In this document: positions 12,001-18,748 of the stretch, piece after piece
Layout: each line of letters begins with the position of its first letter
How positions within the stretch are numbered: the stretch's first letter is position 1
Assembly: GCA_023251135.1 (NCBI GenBank)
Contig: JAHEZJ010000018.1
Span: 1-62,523 of the forward strand
From: Flavobacterium sp.
GTDB lineage: Bacteria; Bacteroidota; Bacteroidia; Flavobacteriales; Flavobacteriaceae
DNA length: 62,523 nt
Reading direction: 5' to 3'
The notes under the pieces: model-generated
Databases searched by the model: none
Seen by the model: the letters and a program-made list of their open reading frames with translations, nothing else
Told to the model about the DNA's origin: nothing
Position numbers and translations under genes: made by a program

Positions 12001-12212
12001 TCAGAATTGTATCCAGAATTATGATAAGCATCTTCCGGATCTCTGTTATTGGTATTTCTATTTAGAATATTATTACCAATAAGCAACATGTCTCCTTTTA
12101 GCCTCTTGTCAAATCTTGGCGTAAATGGCTTAAGATTCTGAGAAATTACAAAGTAGCTTTGAAAGAAAATCAAAGCAAATAAAATCAATCTTAGGTTAGT
12201 AGGTTTTTTCAT
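1..12212 (-). CDS. sprB: SprB-like giant cell-surface gliding adhesin (C-terminus cut by window edge)
   Basis: The frame opens at an ATG (12212-12210) and stays open to base 1: 4070 codons are visible and the C-terminus lies outside. It starts with a signal peptide (MKKPTNLRLILFALIFFQ...). Residues about 50-300 form a beta-rich N-terminal domain, about 400-490 a DUF11-like domain, and from about residue 720 there is a chain of about 33 SprB-type repeats, each ending in a motif such as VKDANGC or VTDSKGC. Residues about 1218-1431 interrupt the chain with a non-repeat jelly-roll-like domain. SprB of F. johnsoniae is a mobile filamentous adhesin of about 6500 residues, exported by the type IX secretion system and carried along the surface by the gliding motor. 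The upstream neighbours match sprC and sprD, which supports orthology. The missing end should hold a T9SS sorting domain, with sprF following. Confidence 0.8.
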   Translation of the reverse strand, partial: MKKPTNLRLILFALIFFQSYFVISQNLKPFTPRFDKRLKGDMLLIGNNILNRNTNNRDPEDAYHNSGYNSDFSMEYIDIDNDNTTFSSSSATLTVPKPACYKIVYAGLYWGAILQQNDRTGIEKVKLKLPTGGYNDITGQIVYDANAAPIGSDNNKAYACYADITSLVTGQANAQGLYTVANVKSSEGSNGGTGLSAGWSIFIVYEDPTLPAKYITSFDGFSGIGGATTLDIPVSGFKTIPKGPVRVKFAFAALEGDQPIAGDYLQINGIPISATNAANTSIRASNNFFNSSVTYVDPATDKTEDFLNRNPASTNTLGYDAGILNINNPATLLKPGGIIIDNNETSANIRLGSTQDVYFYYFNAFAVDIIEPHIVLTKIVKNSAGTDIGGQNVVLGQQLNYEIGIRNSGNDDAKSLTIRDQLPINIIFNYPADLNPLPAGVTVQSYDPATRSIVFKVDESIVKANTLTEKVISFKVKVVPDCNSLSEACSNSIDNSAYATYKGTLNPDFQISDDPSVNTNTGCILTPKATNFLVGVDGCKYTANVTLCKDTVDLVAANGYTSYTWYSDEARTKQIGTGQTLTVKDPGTYYVYNLAAAPCRSIYQAITVTRFGATNTNPVLPYAKAPYKGEVLICPNNGKELPNLFLCGANDSRLIETHISDGSTLVWEKLDETSCTAPSSANCANEGTSCTWVQVATGPNYLAKIAGQYRLTLNYAGGCFNRFYFNVFTNSLSPTEKHTDIICGKAGTITVGGVPAGYEYSINGTTYQASNVFNVTTAGFYTVYIRLAGVTGNTCIFTVPNIQIRQRNFNVVQDVTQPLCYGEKGKIRVAVNDANAQYYYKLYNNGTLLSSVGPVPDSEYTFDNLNTDQNYVVEITTDDGCKDTKYIYVGKVWNEYKATVALVEPLTACSDGKIRITTEGGNSPYNYFINSDTVFQTSNEFVVTAPGLYTIKIVDKNNCTITRTITVPDNTKPAYTIDHTNSNCYDASSQIEVKLTAGANGYTMGYSINGGLTFQSNPIFSNLQPGTYDVVVRYGIGTPIVYCTDPVQKITITGPTSAISASAGVAALAGCTLPDGSGSNQGGKLRINNVQGGTPAYQFSFDGGVTWQASNEKDVMPGSFILQVKDALGCIFEIPYQVTLDPKPVDPTITVADPVFGCNGMASTTVTVTNPSNNYTYEYYINGTPNTPITNNVFTNVPSGTHTIKVKYKVTTVPTYSNLLREDFGRGPDTTTPGIHPNYCWEKQDAIEDCGIGGYMPILLNDGEYVVTQALIPQHVAGFNWNLPKDNTAVINNTPQIKDGRFLAVNVGGVVPIGGVLYKKTINDVIPNQDIQVSLYMLNLLSKNNNLPSPRLTIQLQKNGTVIPGASKDTQSIPRDEKWHNTTDLGSGQILTLNPGNNTSLDFVILSYSQVISGNDLAVDDIWVRQIPEVCGAEKDFPIVIGTDKAFKASIDGHKDVTCNGASNGEITLAAQNFNTSYGFDYSLDNGATWVNSKTSPVTVKNLTSQTYNILIRYDDKAASCSFPFTQPIGTPAALTITASVTKTATCTDGATITAVAGGGTPAYQYELRAANGITVITAFQNSGVFTNVPTGTYTVVTRDAYACSSSASAQVNVVAPTLPTATLAATTDYCVTATKGATLVVTATGTGAITYSLNGAPGQSSNTFTNVGAGTHTITVTDSNNCPVTINGIVVAPQLKAAASITKTLDCTTPNATIKVDITDGVAAYTYKVKKDAGTYGASVNVAGNTFNYPATTAGLYTFEITDSKGCKAYIDATISPITNPTVTANPTQITCNGLTNGSVQLVGAGGSGGYEYNFNNLGWSTTSLYSNLSPNISYPYQVRDSKGCTSAVGNITLTQPTAVSGTIGATIIKCGTPSTVPAVVTVTGSGGTGTYTYSFNGTANFTTTNTYSTTAAGTVTAYVRDANNCQFGPLSITIGALEPITDITIVDSGYDCSTVPAGGRVTLTAVKTGSTANIIYQIISGPAGFNPATNTTGNFTSLTPGDYIFQATDTNTNCSFTKGHTIKATSDIITGGSILANIQCFGATGTIEFTVNGAKANGYDYVIKNAANTIIQQATAVSAATTTVAVPTAQPVGAYTITATDRLTKCQSSYTVTLTQSAAAVDVTAVATTVNCNKFTAEVTATGTGGTPNYTYAIERQGGPVPTVYGSNNVLTANTVNGTVINWIVYIKDANGCLDNFPIKIDIDAKPVITGVVVDNQCQTGSVSSFTITATATGLVPLTYSIDGTNFQTSNTFTVSAGSYTVTVKDKNGCTTAAAVPVVVYPKVGALAEVTKELDCSATPNATIKVDISGGKTPYTYTVTKGTGTPSGVVNVTGTSFTISVTPANADTYTFAIKDANGCDVTTFTTVAPITAPTVTAVKVDASCNGSNTGTVQLTGAGGSGGYTYSDDNVTYVAASLFENLAAGNYTFYVKDSKGCIGNVNVSIGEPTKLTASATATNFTCSVTNTKQSATVTITGTNGTAPYTYSFNGSGYTTTNTLTVNDNGGDQIISYSVKDAKGCTTAVQQITIKKLDPPVIVSISGSAILCSPSTSTTSTVTVTTTNGVGALAYVITAPASATSNVTGATTGVFTGLTADTYTFKVTDANGCFAIQSYTVLPLTPIAVAESKLSDVLCKGGNTGSARFSISGFSATGNYAVAVTSTPAGLPYTTVTVGDVITLNGLVAGTYKLEVTDNTTNCKADKSVTITEPLNPLGATLAIVNANCHVPKATVTVTATGGTTAYSYAFVQNNVTPVSTDYKSSNSANLDPAIPDWDVWVKDANGCVIKLDAAITTDAAPDVTASVTNQCTSTGTSFIIKAVGTGGIAPLTYSISSGVAPSPADTFTVTSPGTYVITVKDANNCTDTVTITVNSVLTASAVLVKDITCAAPVNATITVNAGGGLAPYTYLVSTDGVTFGTSPDLTGNTFTTNTAGDYYFQVTDASGCTKITNKVVVTSPQTVTGTAAKVDPTCNGYTDGSVTLTATAGVSPFTYSIDGGTTFVTTKVFGGLASGTYTYVVKDAKGCTSVPATITLVNPAPIVVNIVRNAILCNANTPGSFDINVTSGGTAPYVYRLYDNAFTQIATYTETSTVNPTPVYNFAGLTFGDYYITVVDANGCEYRSGKLRIETPPYLTMSAVADSNNCATGVNVTVTTSGGTPDYKYSLFGQPLTESPAQTSPTYTFLGLKHGTTYFLQVKDANNCISILEFKTPNPPSGIKVTGTAITDVTCNGTSTGILTFTVRDFDPSITTVNYEVLNALTLLPVSPAIGGPLTGPLGGPVSGTISTLKAGNYVLRVTEAGGTLCSNTFSFTVSQPVQPLKTTITKVVNATCNVGAQVTLTTTGGTGPYEYAAGAPGFTPTTFGTSNVLVLDYTTRQNWDIVVRDAKGCTDRVNTTISLDPSPVIALAVVNKCVAEGAYVVRVSLTTAGISPYTISVNNGVYAAVALTTAVPYDVTGLNSGLNTISIKDANGCIDTKTITIDKPLGVTPVITTLPTCANNDGVITLTPIGGAGPFTYSITPVAGTVVGNVISGVPAGTYTITITDTNTLCTATAPVELSAPTPVDFDAVVTNATCNGSRNGTITVNLAAGSDNPVYTYSILPVPVGMVQTDNVFSNLPADTYTITVFSGRGCSASKPFTVSQPLILAATAAVTDYACNASNVAQPAVVTVNVTAGTGTAPYKYNFDGSANYFDANALTVIDNGAVQTIHYYVKDANGCLFDNTVTVNPYQKITDLNFAGAAITCNAPATSITVTVAGGYAISKYEIVSPTASAVDNGTVNVFNGLLPGTYVFKVTDANGCSFQKSLTIKPVTNITVSGQLIKDVSCNEVAATPNGSVEFTVGNFAGTYTYSINGVAVAGTHTNPKVTLTNLAVGNYKIDVVDVATGCVATTDVDVNQPATPLLLTLVSNVNANCTFGAKVSVVGSGGTPGYTYAYAESPTAPAAGAYKASPSAVLDPSKVWIAYVKDANGCIAQLPLTIATDPLPTIDPITGVCYDGSPVSVTLVGHGVGPLTYSIGNGFKTSPDFVLNAPGTYTFYVRDANNCDAATPYVYQLDQKLLLDAVLQDLTCAAP

Positions 12213-12299
12213 AGTCTTCATTTTGTTTTTGCTTCTCTTTTTATTTTTTAAGGGGCGTTAAAAAATAAAGCAAAGCATTCTGAAACGTTTATTATAGAT

Positions 12300-12326
12300 G
12301 TCCTTCTTGAAAAAATCAAGAAGGAC
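12300..12326 (-). promoter_or_regulatory. Hairpin between sprD and sprB
   Basis: A perfect 10-bp inverted repeat (GTCCTTCTTG at 12300-12309, CAAGAAGGAC at 12317-12326) with a 7-nt loop lies 24 nt after the sprD stop and 88 nt before the sprB ATG. On the transcribed strand it is followed by ATCTATAATA rather than a T-run, so it is not a strong intrinsic terminator. A partial attenuator, processing site or mRNA-stability element is an inference. Confidence 0.5.
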
Positions 12327-12350
12327 GGGGCTATATTCTCAATAATTATA

Positions 12351-15300
12351 TTAATTCTCCACTTTCACAATTGCCATTTTCCCGTTGTATGGCTTAGATC
12401 CTTTTGCTTCCAGTGCTTTTGTAGCTTCTGACAAACCGTCAAATTTCTCGTAATAGATGTAGTACTTACTAGTCGTTACATTGTAAAAGAAATTAACATC
12501 TGTGCGTCCTGCTGCAACTGCTTTCGCCAGGAACTGATCACGCTTTTCGACACTGTTGTGAACGGCAATAATCATGTAATATCCACCATCAGCATTTTTA
12601 ATGTTTTTGATAATCTGCATGTTTGACTGGTCTTCACCAAAATCAAAATCGCTTGCTGTTAAAGGTGTACTACTTAATTTTGTTGTTTCCTTAATACGTT
12701 TAAGAGCGGCAACATCCTGCGCATATCGACCCTGATCATTCTCATAAGCCGCACGCTTAATTCTACGTTTTTTCTCAATTTCAGTCTCGGCTTTAATACG
12801 TTCCAAATTAGAAAGTAATGTAGCACTATCCTGTTCCATTTTTAATTGTGCTGCTTTTAACTCATTTATCTTTTCAAGATAAGCTTTGTTCAAAGCATCA
12901 TTTTTGTTCGGAACTTTTTTAAGCCTATCATTGTATAAATTAGTCAACTTCTCGATTTCATCTTTCTGTGCTTTATTCACTTCAGCAAGTTGAGATTTTA
13001 AAGCTTCCAACTGGCTGTTTTCAGCCGCCACACTTTTGAATGGTTTTGGTTCTTTATAAATTCCTTTTTCACTTAAATCATTCTCTTCTCTTAAGTCATT
13101 TAAGTCTCTTTGTTTGCTCGCTACTGTTGAGTTAAACTGAGACAATAAATCCTTTTGTATTTTACTCGCACTTTCAATAGACTGAGATAAATTGTCGATC
13201 GCTTTTGCTGTATCATCTTTTGGAGCTGACGCTGCTTTTGCTAATGCATCTGCAGCAAGTTTAGCCTGAAGTGCTTCGGCATCGGCTTTCGCTTTGGCAT
13301 CGGCAAGTAATTTTGCTTCACGTGCCTCTTCTGCTGCTCTTAGTTGTCTAGTTTCTTCCTCCGCTTTTAATCGCTCTGTCGCTTCCGCATCCGCTTTGGC
13401 TTTTTGATCAGCCAGTAGCTTCGCTTGTGCAGCTTCCATATCCGCTTTTGCCTTAGCATCGGCAGCTAGTTTTGCTTGTAAAGCTTCTGCATCGGCTTTC
13501 GCTTTGGCATCAGCAGCTAGTTTTGCCTGAAGGGCCTGAGCATCGGCTTTCGCTTTAGCATCGGCAGCTAATTTTGCTTGTAAAGCTTCTGCGTCGGCTT
13601 TTGCTTTAGCATCGGCGGCTTGTTTTGCCTGTAAAGCTTCTGCATCCGCTTTTGCTTTGGCATCGGCAGCTAATTTTGCCTGAAGGGCCTGAGCATCTGC
13701 TTTTGCTTTAGCGTCGGCAGCTAATTTCGCCTGAAGAGCTTCTGCATCGGCTTTCGCTTTAGCATCGGCGGCTTGTTTTGCCTGTAAAGCTTCTGCATCC
13801 GCTTTGGCTTTAGCATCAGCAGCTAATTTCGCCTGAAGAGCTTCTGCGTCGGCTTTGGCTTTGGCATCAGCGGCTTGTTTTGCCTGTAAAGCTTCTGCAT
13901 CCGCTTTGGCTTTGGCATCGGCAGCTAACTTCGCCTGAAGCGCTTGAGCATCCGCTTTGGCTTTTGCATCAGCAGCTTGTTTTGCCTGTAAGGCTTCTGC
14001 ATCCGCTTTCGCTTTGGCATCGGCAGCCAATTTGGCCAAACGTGCCTCCTCAGCTTCTTGTAATTGCTTCGCTTCTGCATCGGCTTTGGCTTTAGCTGTT
14101 GCTTCAGCATCAGCTTTTACTCTCGCATCAGCAATTAATTTTGCCTGTAAAGCTTCCATGTCGGCTTTAGCTTTTGCATCAGCAGCTAACTTCGCCTGAA
14201 GGGCTTCAGCATCCGCTTTTGCTTTAGCATCAGCAGCTAGTTTTGCTTGTAAAGCTTCTGCGTCAGCTTTCGCTTTGGCATCGGCAGCTAACTTCGTCTG
14301 AAGGGCCTGAGCGTCGGCTTTTGCCTTAGCATCGGCAGCTAATTTTGCTTGTAAAGCTTCTGCATCGGCTTTCGCTTTGGCATCAGCAGCTAGTTTTGCT
14401 TGTAAAGCTTCTGCGTCAGCTTTCGCTTTGGCATCAGCAGCTAACTTCGCCTGAAGGGCCTGAGCGTCGGCTTTTGCCTTAGCATCAGCAGCTAATTTTG
14501 CTTGTAAAGCTTCTGCGTCGGCTTTTGCTTTAGCATCAGCAGCTAACTTCGCCTGAAGGGCTTCTGCATCGGCTTTTGCTTTGGCATCGGCAGCTAATTT
14601 TGCTTGTAAAGCTTCTGCGTCAGCTTTTGCTTTAGCATCGGCAGCTAGTTTTGCTTGTAGAGCTTCTGCGTCAGCTTTCGCTTTAGCATCGGCAGCTAGT
14701 TTTGCCTGTAAGGCTTCTGCATCGGCTTTCGCTTTGGCATCAGCAGCAATTCTCGCTTGTCTCGCTTCTTCATCGGCTTTGGCTTTGGCATCAACCGCTT
14801 GTTTCTCTTTTAAAGCAGCTTCTTCAGCAGCTTTCGCTTTGGCATCAGCAGCCAGTTTCGCTTTATTAGCAGCGTCTATACTTACTTTTGTTTTGGCAGC
14901 AGCAGCAGCGGCAGCTTTGGCTTCAGCAGCCAATCTTGCCTGAAGTGCATCTGAATCCGCCTTAGCTTTAGCATCTGCAGCTAAAATAGATTGTAAATCT
15001 GCAGCTTCAGCTTTCGCTTTGGCATCGGCTTTACGTTTCGCTTCTGCAGCATCAGCTTTCGCTTTGGCATCAGCAGCCAGTTTTATTTTTAGAGCTTCAG
15101 CATCTGCTTTTACTTTATCTGCAGCTAATTTAGCTTTCGCAGCAGCTTCGGCATCGGCTTTGACTTTATCAGCCGCTAATTCTGCTTGTGTTTTTTGTGG
15201 TGCCGGTTTATTGGCAGCAGCTGTTTTTGCTTTTGCAGCTTCTGCATCGGCTTTCGCTTTAGCATCTGCAGCTAATTTCAGCTTCATTGCCTCAGCATCG

Positions 15301-16751
15301 GCTTTGGCCTTATCAGCCGCTAATTGCGCCTGTGTTTTTTGCGGTGTCGGTCTATTGGCAGCAGCAGTTGCTCTTGCAGCAGCGGCAGCATCAGCTTTCG
15401 CTTTGGCATCGGCAGCTAATCTAATCCTCAATGCTTCTGCATCGGCTTTAGCTTTATCAGCAGCCAATTGTGCTTGTGTTTTTTGTGGTGCCGGTTTATT
15501 GGCAGCAGCAGTTGCTTTTGCAGCAGCGGCAGCATCGGCCTTCGCTTTAGCATCGGCAGCTAGTTTGATTTTCAATGCTTCTGCATCCGCTTTCGCTTTA
15601 GTATCTGCCAATAATTTTGCTTTTGCAGCAGCTTCGGCATCGGCTTTTACTTTCTCTGCAGCAGCCAGTCTCACTTTTAGTGCTTCCGCATCGGCTTTTG
15701 CTTTAGCTTCGGCAGCTAATTGTGCTTTTGCGGCTCCGTCTACTCTGGTTACCGGAGCAGTTGTTGGTTTAGCCATTACAGGTTTTGATTTTGCAGGTTC
15801 TAATAAAGCCCCTTCTTCGTCATCACCATAGTAATAGTTTTTATTTTTAAATTTATAGGCTATCGAAAATTCATGAGAACCTCCCATATTGGTGAAATTC
15901 CCCATGCCTTTTTCATAGTTGTATTCCAATGCAATACTAGGCGAAATATTAAACCCAAGACCCGCAGAAATACCGTATAAAGTATTGTATCCGGCTTGTG
16001 CCCAAACTCCTTTTGGAATTGCAATCATAGCAAGTCCGGAGATTACTGTTTTGTCTTTTTTAACTTCGGTTTTTAAAATTCCTGAAAATTTACTTCTGTC
16101 AAAAAAACCATAACTGTCAATATAACCGGTATACATTGCATGCAATTCAATCGCTCTTTCCGGATCTTCTTTTACGATACCCGATCCAAAATTGTAAAGA
16201 ATCAAATTGTTTACAGATACTCCAAAATCAAGAAAAGCGGTTCCGTAATTCACACCTGGATTAATCGCCAGTAAAGTGTTAGATGGATAATCGCCATTTA
16301 AAATATTCGGATCATCTGAGATGATTTTTCCTGTGTTTAAACTGCTTTGGTAAACACCAACGTTCATACCAAAGGTTAAGTTACTGTCCTGCTCTAAAAC
16401 GATGTTATGTGCAAAGTTTCCGATTCCTCCAAAGACAGTCATTATACCATAATTTTGCTGAAAAAGACCAAAAGCAAAAGCTTCATTCTCTCTAAAACGA
16501 CCGGAATAATTGGCTAAATAAGTGTTTGGAGCATTTTCAAACTGCACCCATTGTCTTTTATTATAAAAACTGGCATACGCATTTGTTTCACGAACAAAGC
16601 TGAAGGCAGGGTTAATTAAGTATCTGTTGAACTTTAAAGAATTTCTGATGGGTAACGAAAACGAAACAACTCCACCCTCAGAAGTAGCCTGAGAATAGAG
16701 TGTATTTGAAAAACCGTAAAATAAACTTATGAATAGTAAAATTTTCTTCAT
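12351..16751 (-). CDS. sprD: SprD-like gliding protein: PorP/SprF-type barrel, Ala/Lys repeat stalk, C-terminal alpha/beta domain
   Basis: The protein has 1466 residues. After a signal peptide (MKKILLFISLFYGFSNTLYS) comes a PorP/SprF-family outer-membrane domain (about 25-310; NPAFSF near the start, repeated Gly/aromatic strands). Residues about 345-1175 are almost entirely Ala, Lys, Asp, Glu, Leu and Gln, and are predicted to form one very long helix or coiled coil. A charged coiled coil follows (about 1180-1380), then a small C-terminal domain starting GGYYMIIAVHNS and resembling a SPOR-type fold. The gene ends 138 nt before sprB and starts one base after the sprC stop. In F. johnsoniae SprD supports SprB function and spreading. 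A PorP/SprF barrel is the family that anchors or exports SprB-type proteins, so an outer-membrane partner with a periplasm-spanning arm is inferred. Confidence 0.75.
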   Translation of the reverse strand: MKKILLFISLFYGFSNTLYSQATSEGGVVSFSLPIRNSLKFNRYLINPAFSFVRETNAYASFYNKRQWVQFENAPNTYLANYSGRFRENEAFAFGLFQQNYGIMTVFGGIGNFAHNIVLEQDSNLTFGMNVGVYQSSLNTGKIISDDPNILNGDYPSNTLLAINPGVNYGTAFLDFGVSVNNLILYNFGSGIVKEDPERAIELHAMYTGYIDSYGFFDRSKFSGILKTEVKKDKTVISGLAMIAIPKGVWAQAGYNTLYGISAGLGFNISPSIALEYNYEKGMGNFTNMGGSHEFSIAYKFKNKNYYYGDDEEGALLEPAKSKPVMAKPTTAPVTRVDGAAKAQLAAEAKAKADAEALKVRLAAAEKVKADAEAAAKAKLLADTKAKADAEALKIKLAADAKAKADAAAAAKATAAANKPAPQKTQAQLAADKAKADAEALRIRLAADAKAKADAAAAARATAAANRPTPQKTQAQLAADKAKADAEAMKLKLAADAKAKADAEAAKAKTAAANKPAPQKTQAELAADKVKADAEAAAKAKLAADKVKADAEALKIKLAADAKAKADAAEAKRKADAKAKAEAADLQSILAADAKAKADSDALQARLAAEAKAAAAAAAKTKVSIDAANKAKLAADAKAKAAEEAALKEKQAVDAKAKADEEARQARIAADAKAKADAEALQAKLAADAKAKADAEALQAKLAADAKAKADAEALQAKLAADAKAKADAEALQAKLAADAKAKADAEALQAKLAADAKAKADAQALQAKLAADAKAKADAEALQAKLAADAKAKADAEALQAKLAADAKAKADAQALQTKLAADAKAKADAEALQAKLAADAKAKADAEALQAKLAADAKAKADMEALQAKLIADARVKADAEATAKAKADAEAKQLQEAEEARLAKLAADAKAKADAEALQAKQAADAKAKADAQALQAKLAADAKAKADAEALQAKQAADAKAKADAEALQAKLAADAKAKADAEALQAKQAADAKAKADAEALQAKLAADAKAKADAQALQAKLAADAKAKADAEALQAKQAADAKAKADAEALQAKLAADAKAKADAQALQAKLAADAKAKADAEALQAKLAADAKAKADMEAAQAKLLADQKAKADAEATERLKAEEETRQLRAAEEAREAKLLADAKAKADAEALQAKLAADALAKAASAPKDDTAKAIDNLSQSIESASKIQKDLLSQFNSTVASKQRDLNDLREENDLSEKGIYKEPKPFKSVAAENSQLEALKSQLAEVNKAQKDEIEKLTNLYNDRLKKVPNKNDALNKAYLEKINELKAAQLKMEQDSATLLSNLERIKAETEIEKKRRIKRAAYENDQGRYAQDVAALKRIKETTKLSSTPLTASDFDFGEDQSNMQIIKNIKNADGGYYMIIAVHNSVEKRDQFLAKAVAAGRTDVNFFYNVTTSKYYIYYEKFDGLSEATKALEAKGSKPYNGKMAIVKVEN
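13225..14755 (-). repeat. 51-bp (17-residue) tandem repeat inside sprD, with a higher-order duplication
   Basis: The unit encodes LAADAKAKADAEALQAK and has a strict 51-bp period (for example GCTTC at 14356 and 14407). About 12 units in the first block (about 14750-14150) end in a divergent module containing KADMEALQAK and an EAEEAR segment. A second block (about 14040-13440) ends in the related module KADMEAAQAK ... AAEEAR. The second block often alternates QAKQ and QAKL units. An earlier PAPQKTQA-type repeat of about 50 residues occurs three times at about 15200-15500. The high identity predicts copy-number variation by slippage or recombination. Confidence 0.85.
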
Positions 16752-16752
16752 A

Positions 16753-18234
16753 TTATCTTATTACAGTTATTGATCCTTTTTTTTCACCTGTGTCGGATTG
16801 AATGACATAGTAATATACTGGATTAACATTTTTAAAATCTTTTATAAAAGAGTTGGCTTGCGGATCATAATTACTGCCTAAACCATCAAACATAATTTCG
16901 CCGTTAGCACTCAGTATTATTATTTTGGTTTGGGCTGTTTTATAAACGTCAGGAATATTCCAATAGGGATTCTGAAGGCTAACCACATTAGGAATCACTG
17001 TTGCGGGAGCCGATGGCCCTGTCACTTTAAAGTTAAGCTCCTTAGAAGAAATACAGCCCGTAGCCTGAGAAATTTTAACCGTATAATTTCCCGGAACCGT
17101 AACCCCATAAGTATTTGATGTTGCGCCGTTAATTGCGTTTCCATTTAGTAACCATACAAAAGAAGGATTTGTAGCATCTGTTGTAACAGAAACATTTAGC
17201 GTTTCACCCTCATTTATCGCAGTAGTTTCTGCAACGTCTATACTAGCCGTAAAACCACTATTTTTCAGATCAATTGATCCTGTTGCTTTACACCCGCCAA
17301 AATCAACATCTACCGTGTAAATTCCTGATGCATTTGCATTAATACTACGGGTAGTTGCACCCGAAATTACTGCTCCGTCTTTCTTCCATACATAGCTATT
17401 TCCGGATGTAGCGGTTAAAACAGTTCCTGTTCCACTCTCACAGAATGGGTTTCCTAAACTCGAACTAATTGTTGCTGATCCTCCTCCTGAACCAGAAGTT
17501 GACACCGTAACACGATTTGAACTAAAGTTTGCATCTGAACAGAAACCATAATCAATCTCTGCAAAATATTTACCCGGAGCGTTTACCACCAATTCTTTAG
17601 AACTTTGCCCAGGAATTACGACATCGTCTTTGTACCATTTGTACTTTAAATTTGAATAATTAGCTGGTGAAGAAGCCTGATCTGAAGGTGTTGGATTATA
17701 TACAGAAAGAGAGATACTCCCTCCTAAACAAATCATTGCTGTTGGTTGTTTATCATTAATGTAAAACGAACTCACATAAGTACTGTAATAAACAGCAAAG
17801 GTTGTATTTCCGATAGCATTCTTTACCCTCGGACTATAGACTACCGGCGTAGTATTCAAACTTTTAATACGCAGGCTGTACAAATCTGATCCTTTTAGAT
17901 TCGTAGGAACAGCAAACTTAATGGTTTGTTGTTTTAATACAGCATCGTCTGTAAATGAAATTGTTGTAGTAGCAGTTGGAGTCGTAAAACTTCCAGTTTC
18001 ATCTGAAAGCTCAACGGCAAAAGTTGTTCCAGCCGGAAAATCTACATAGCTGAAAGTTGCAAAATACTCATTAAACACAACACCATTGACAACAAGACCA
18101 GCGCAGATTTTCTCGAATGGAAGCTGCTGTGGTCCTATCACTGGTGTTTGTGCATATGAATTTAATCTAGTAAAAAAGACAATACTAAATAAAAACACTA
18201 TTTTGATAAAATTTGGGGGCATTCTTTGAATCAT
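16753..18234 (-). CDS. sprC: SprC-like secreted gliding protein with type B T9SS C-terminal domain
   Basis: This 493-residue protein has a signal sequence (hydrophobic stretch FIKIVFLFSIVFFT, cleavage near NSYAQT). The middle is beta-rich with several Ig-like segments (for example YKWYKDDVVIPG, YVWKKDGAVISG and FVWLLNGNAING), each followed by a G-Y/I-F/Y-x-V/A motif. The last roughly 80 residues (NPYWNIPDVYKTAQTKIIIL ... YYYVIQSDTGEKKGSITVIR) look like the gliding-associated type B sorting domain used by the type IX secretion system. Its ATG overlaps the upstream stop by 4 nt (ATGA), so translation is coupled, and sprD starts one base after its stop. SprC in F. johnsoniae is needed for normal colony spreading. 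Orthology rests on gene order and architecture. Confidence 0.72.
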   Translation of the reverse strand: MIQRMPPNFIKIVFLFSIVFFTRLNSYAQTPVIGPQQLPFEKICAGLVVNGVVFNEYFATFSYVDFPAGTTFAVELSDETGSFTTPTATTTISFTDDAVLKQQTIKFAVPTNLKGSDLYSLRIKSLNTTPVVYSPRVKNAIGNTTFAVYYSTYVSSFYINDKQPTAMICLGGSISLSVYNPTPSDQASSPANYSNLKYKWYKDDVVIPGQSSKELVVNAPGKYFAEIDYGFCSDANFSSNRVTVSTSGSGGGSATISSSLGNPFCESGTGTVLTATSGNSYVWKKDGAVISGATTRSINANASGIYTVDVDFGGCKATGSIDLKNSGFTASIDVAETTAINEGETLNVSVTTDATNPSFVWLLNGNAINGATSNTYGVTVPGNYTVKISQATGCISSKELNFKVTGPSAPATVIPNVVSLQNPYWNIPDVYKTAQTKIIILSANGEIMFDGLGSNYDPQANSFIKDFKNVNPVYYYVIQSDTGEKKGSITVIR

Positions 18235-18647
18235 ATAGTGCGTGTTCTTGCTAAATCTATGTCTTCAAAAAATAGGATATCAATAAATGTTTCAGAAAAA
18301 TCGTACTTATAGTTCTCGATAATATCTTTTGCAAGAATTGAAAAAGAACCAGTCAAAAATCGATTTTCTTGGTTACACTCTGAATTCTGATCTTTCACAA
18401 CAGTTGCCATAGAAAGGCTATCCTTGGGGATGGATAGCCCTGCTAATAACTGATTAGAATTATCTAATTCGCCGATCCTTACCTGATCAGCATTTTTTAT
18501 ATTTTGGTCCTTACAACCCGCCATTTTACTCTCAGTTTCAATAGAAATTGTAGGTACTTCTATCGTATTTTGAGCATATAGGCTTAGGGAAACAGGGAAC
18601 ACTAAAAATATAATATATATAAAATATTTTTTTCTAGATGGAGCCAT
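18231..18647 (-). CDS. Small exported protein of the sprB operon, function unknown
   Basis: This 138-residue protein has a signal peptide (MAPSRKKYFIYIIFLVFPVSLSLYAQ) and no domain I recognise. The mature part is acidic, contains two Cys (MAGCKDQN and NSECNQEN), and ends in an aromatic-rich segment (FSETFIDILFFEDIDLARTRTI). It overlaps sprC by ATGA, so it is cotranslated with that gene. In F. johnsoniae small unnamed genes also precede sprC in this operon. A role as an accessory periplasmic or surface factor for SprC/SprD is only inferred from position. Confidence 0.7.
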   Translation of the reverse strand: MAPSRKKYFIYIIFLVFPVSLSLYAQNTIEVPTISIETESKMAGCKDQNIKNADQVRIGELDNSNQLLAGLSIPKDSLSMATVVKDQNSECNQENRFLTGSFSILAKDIIENYKYDFSETFIDILFFEDIDLARTRTI

Positions 18648-18748
18648 TATGTTTTGATCTTTATTTGTCCGGTATTAAGACGAATACATAAATTGTGTCT
18701 GGGGACTTTATTAATAAAATTTACGCGAAATAAAAATCTAAATCTCTT

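Noticed and set aside
13225-14755. Regular repeats that could suggest a CRISPR array
   Set aside because: The period is 51 bp, divisible by three, without unique spacers and entirely in frame in sprD.
13880-15831. Long Ala/Ser/Phe-rich plus-strand frames (up to 270 codons) opposite sprD
   Set aside because: They are antisense translations of the 51-bp repeat, which has no stops on that strand. The composition is just the complement of the Ala/Lys repeat.
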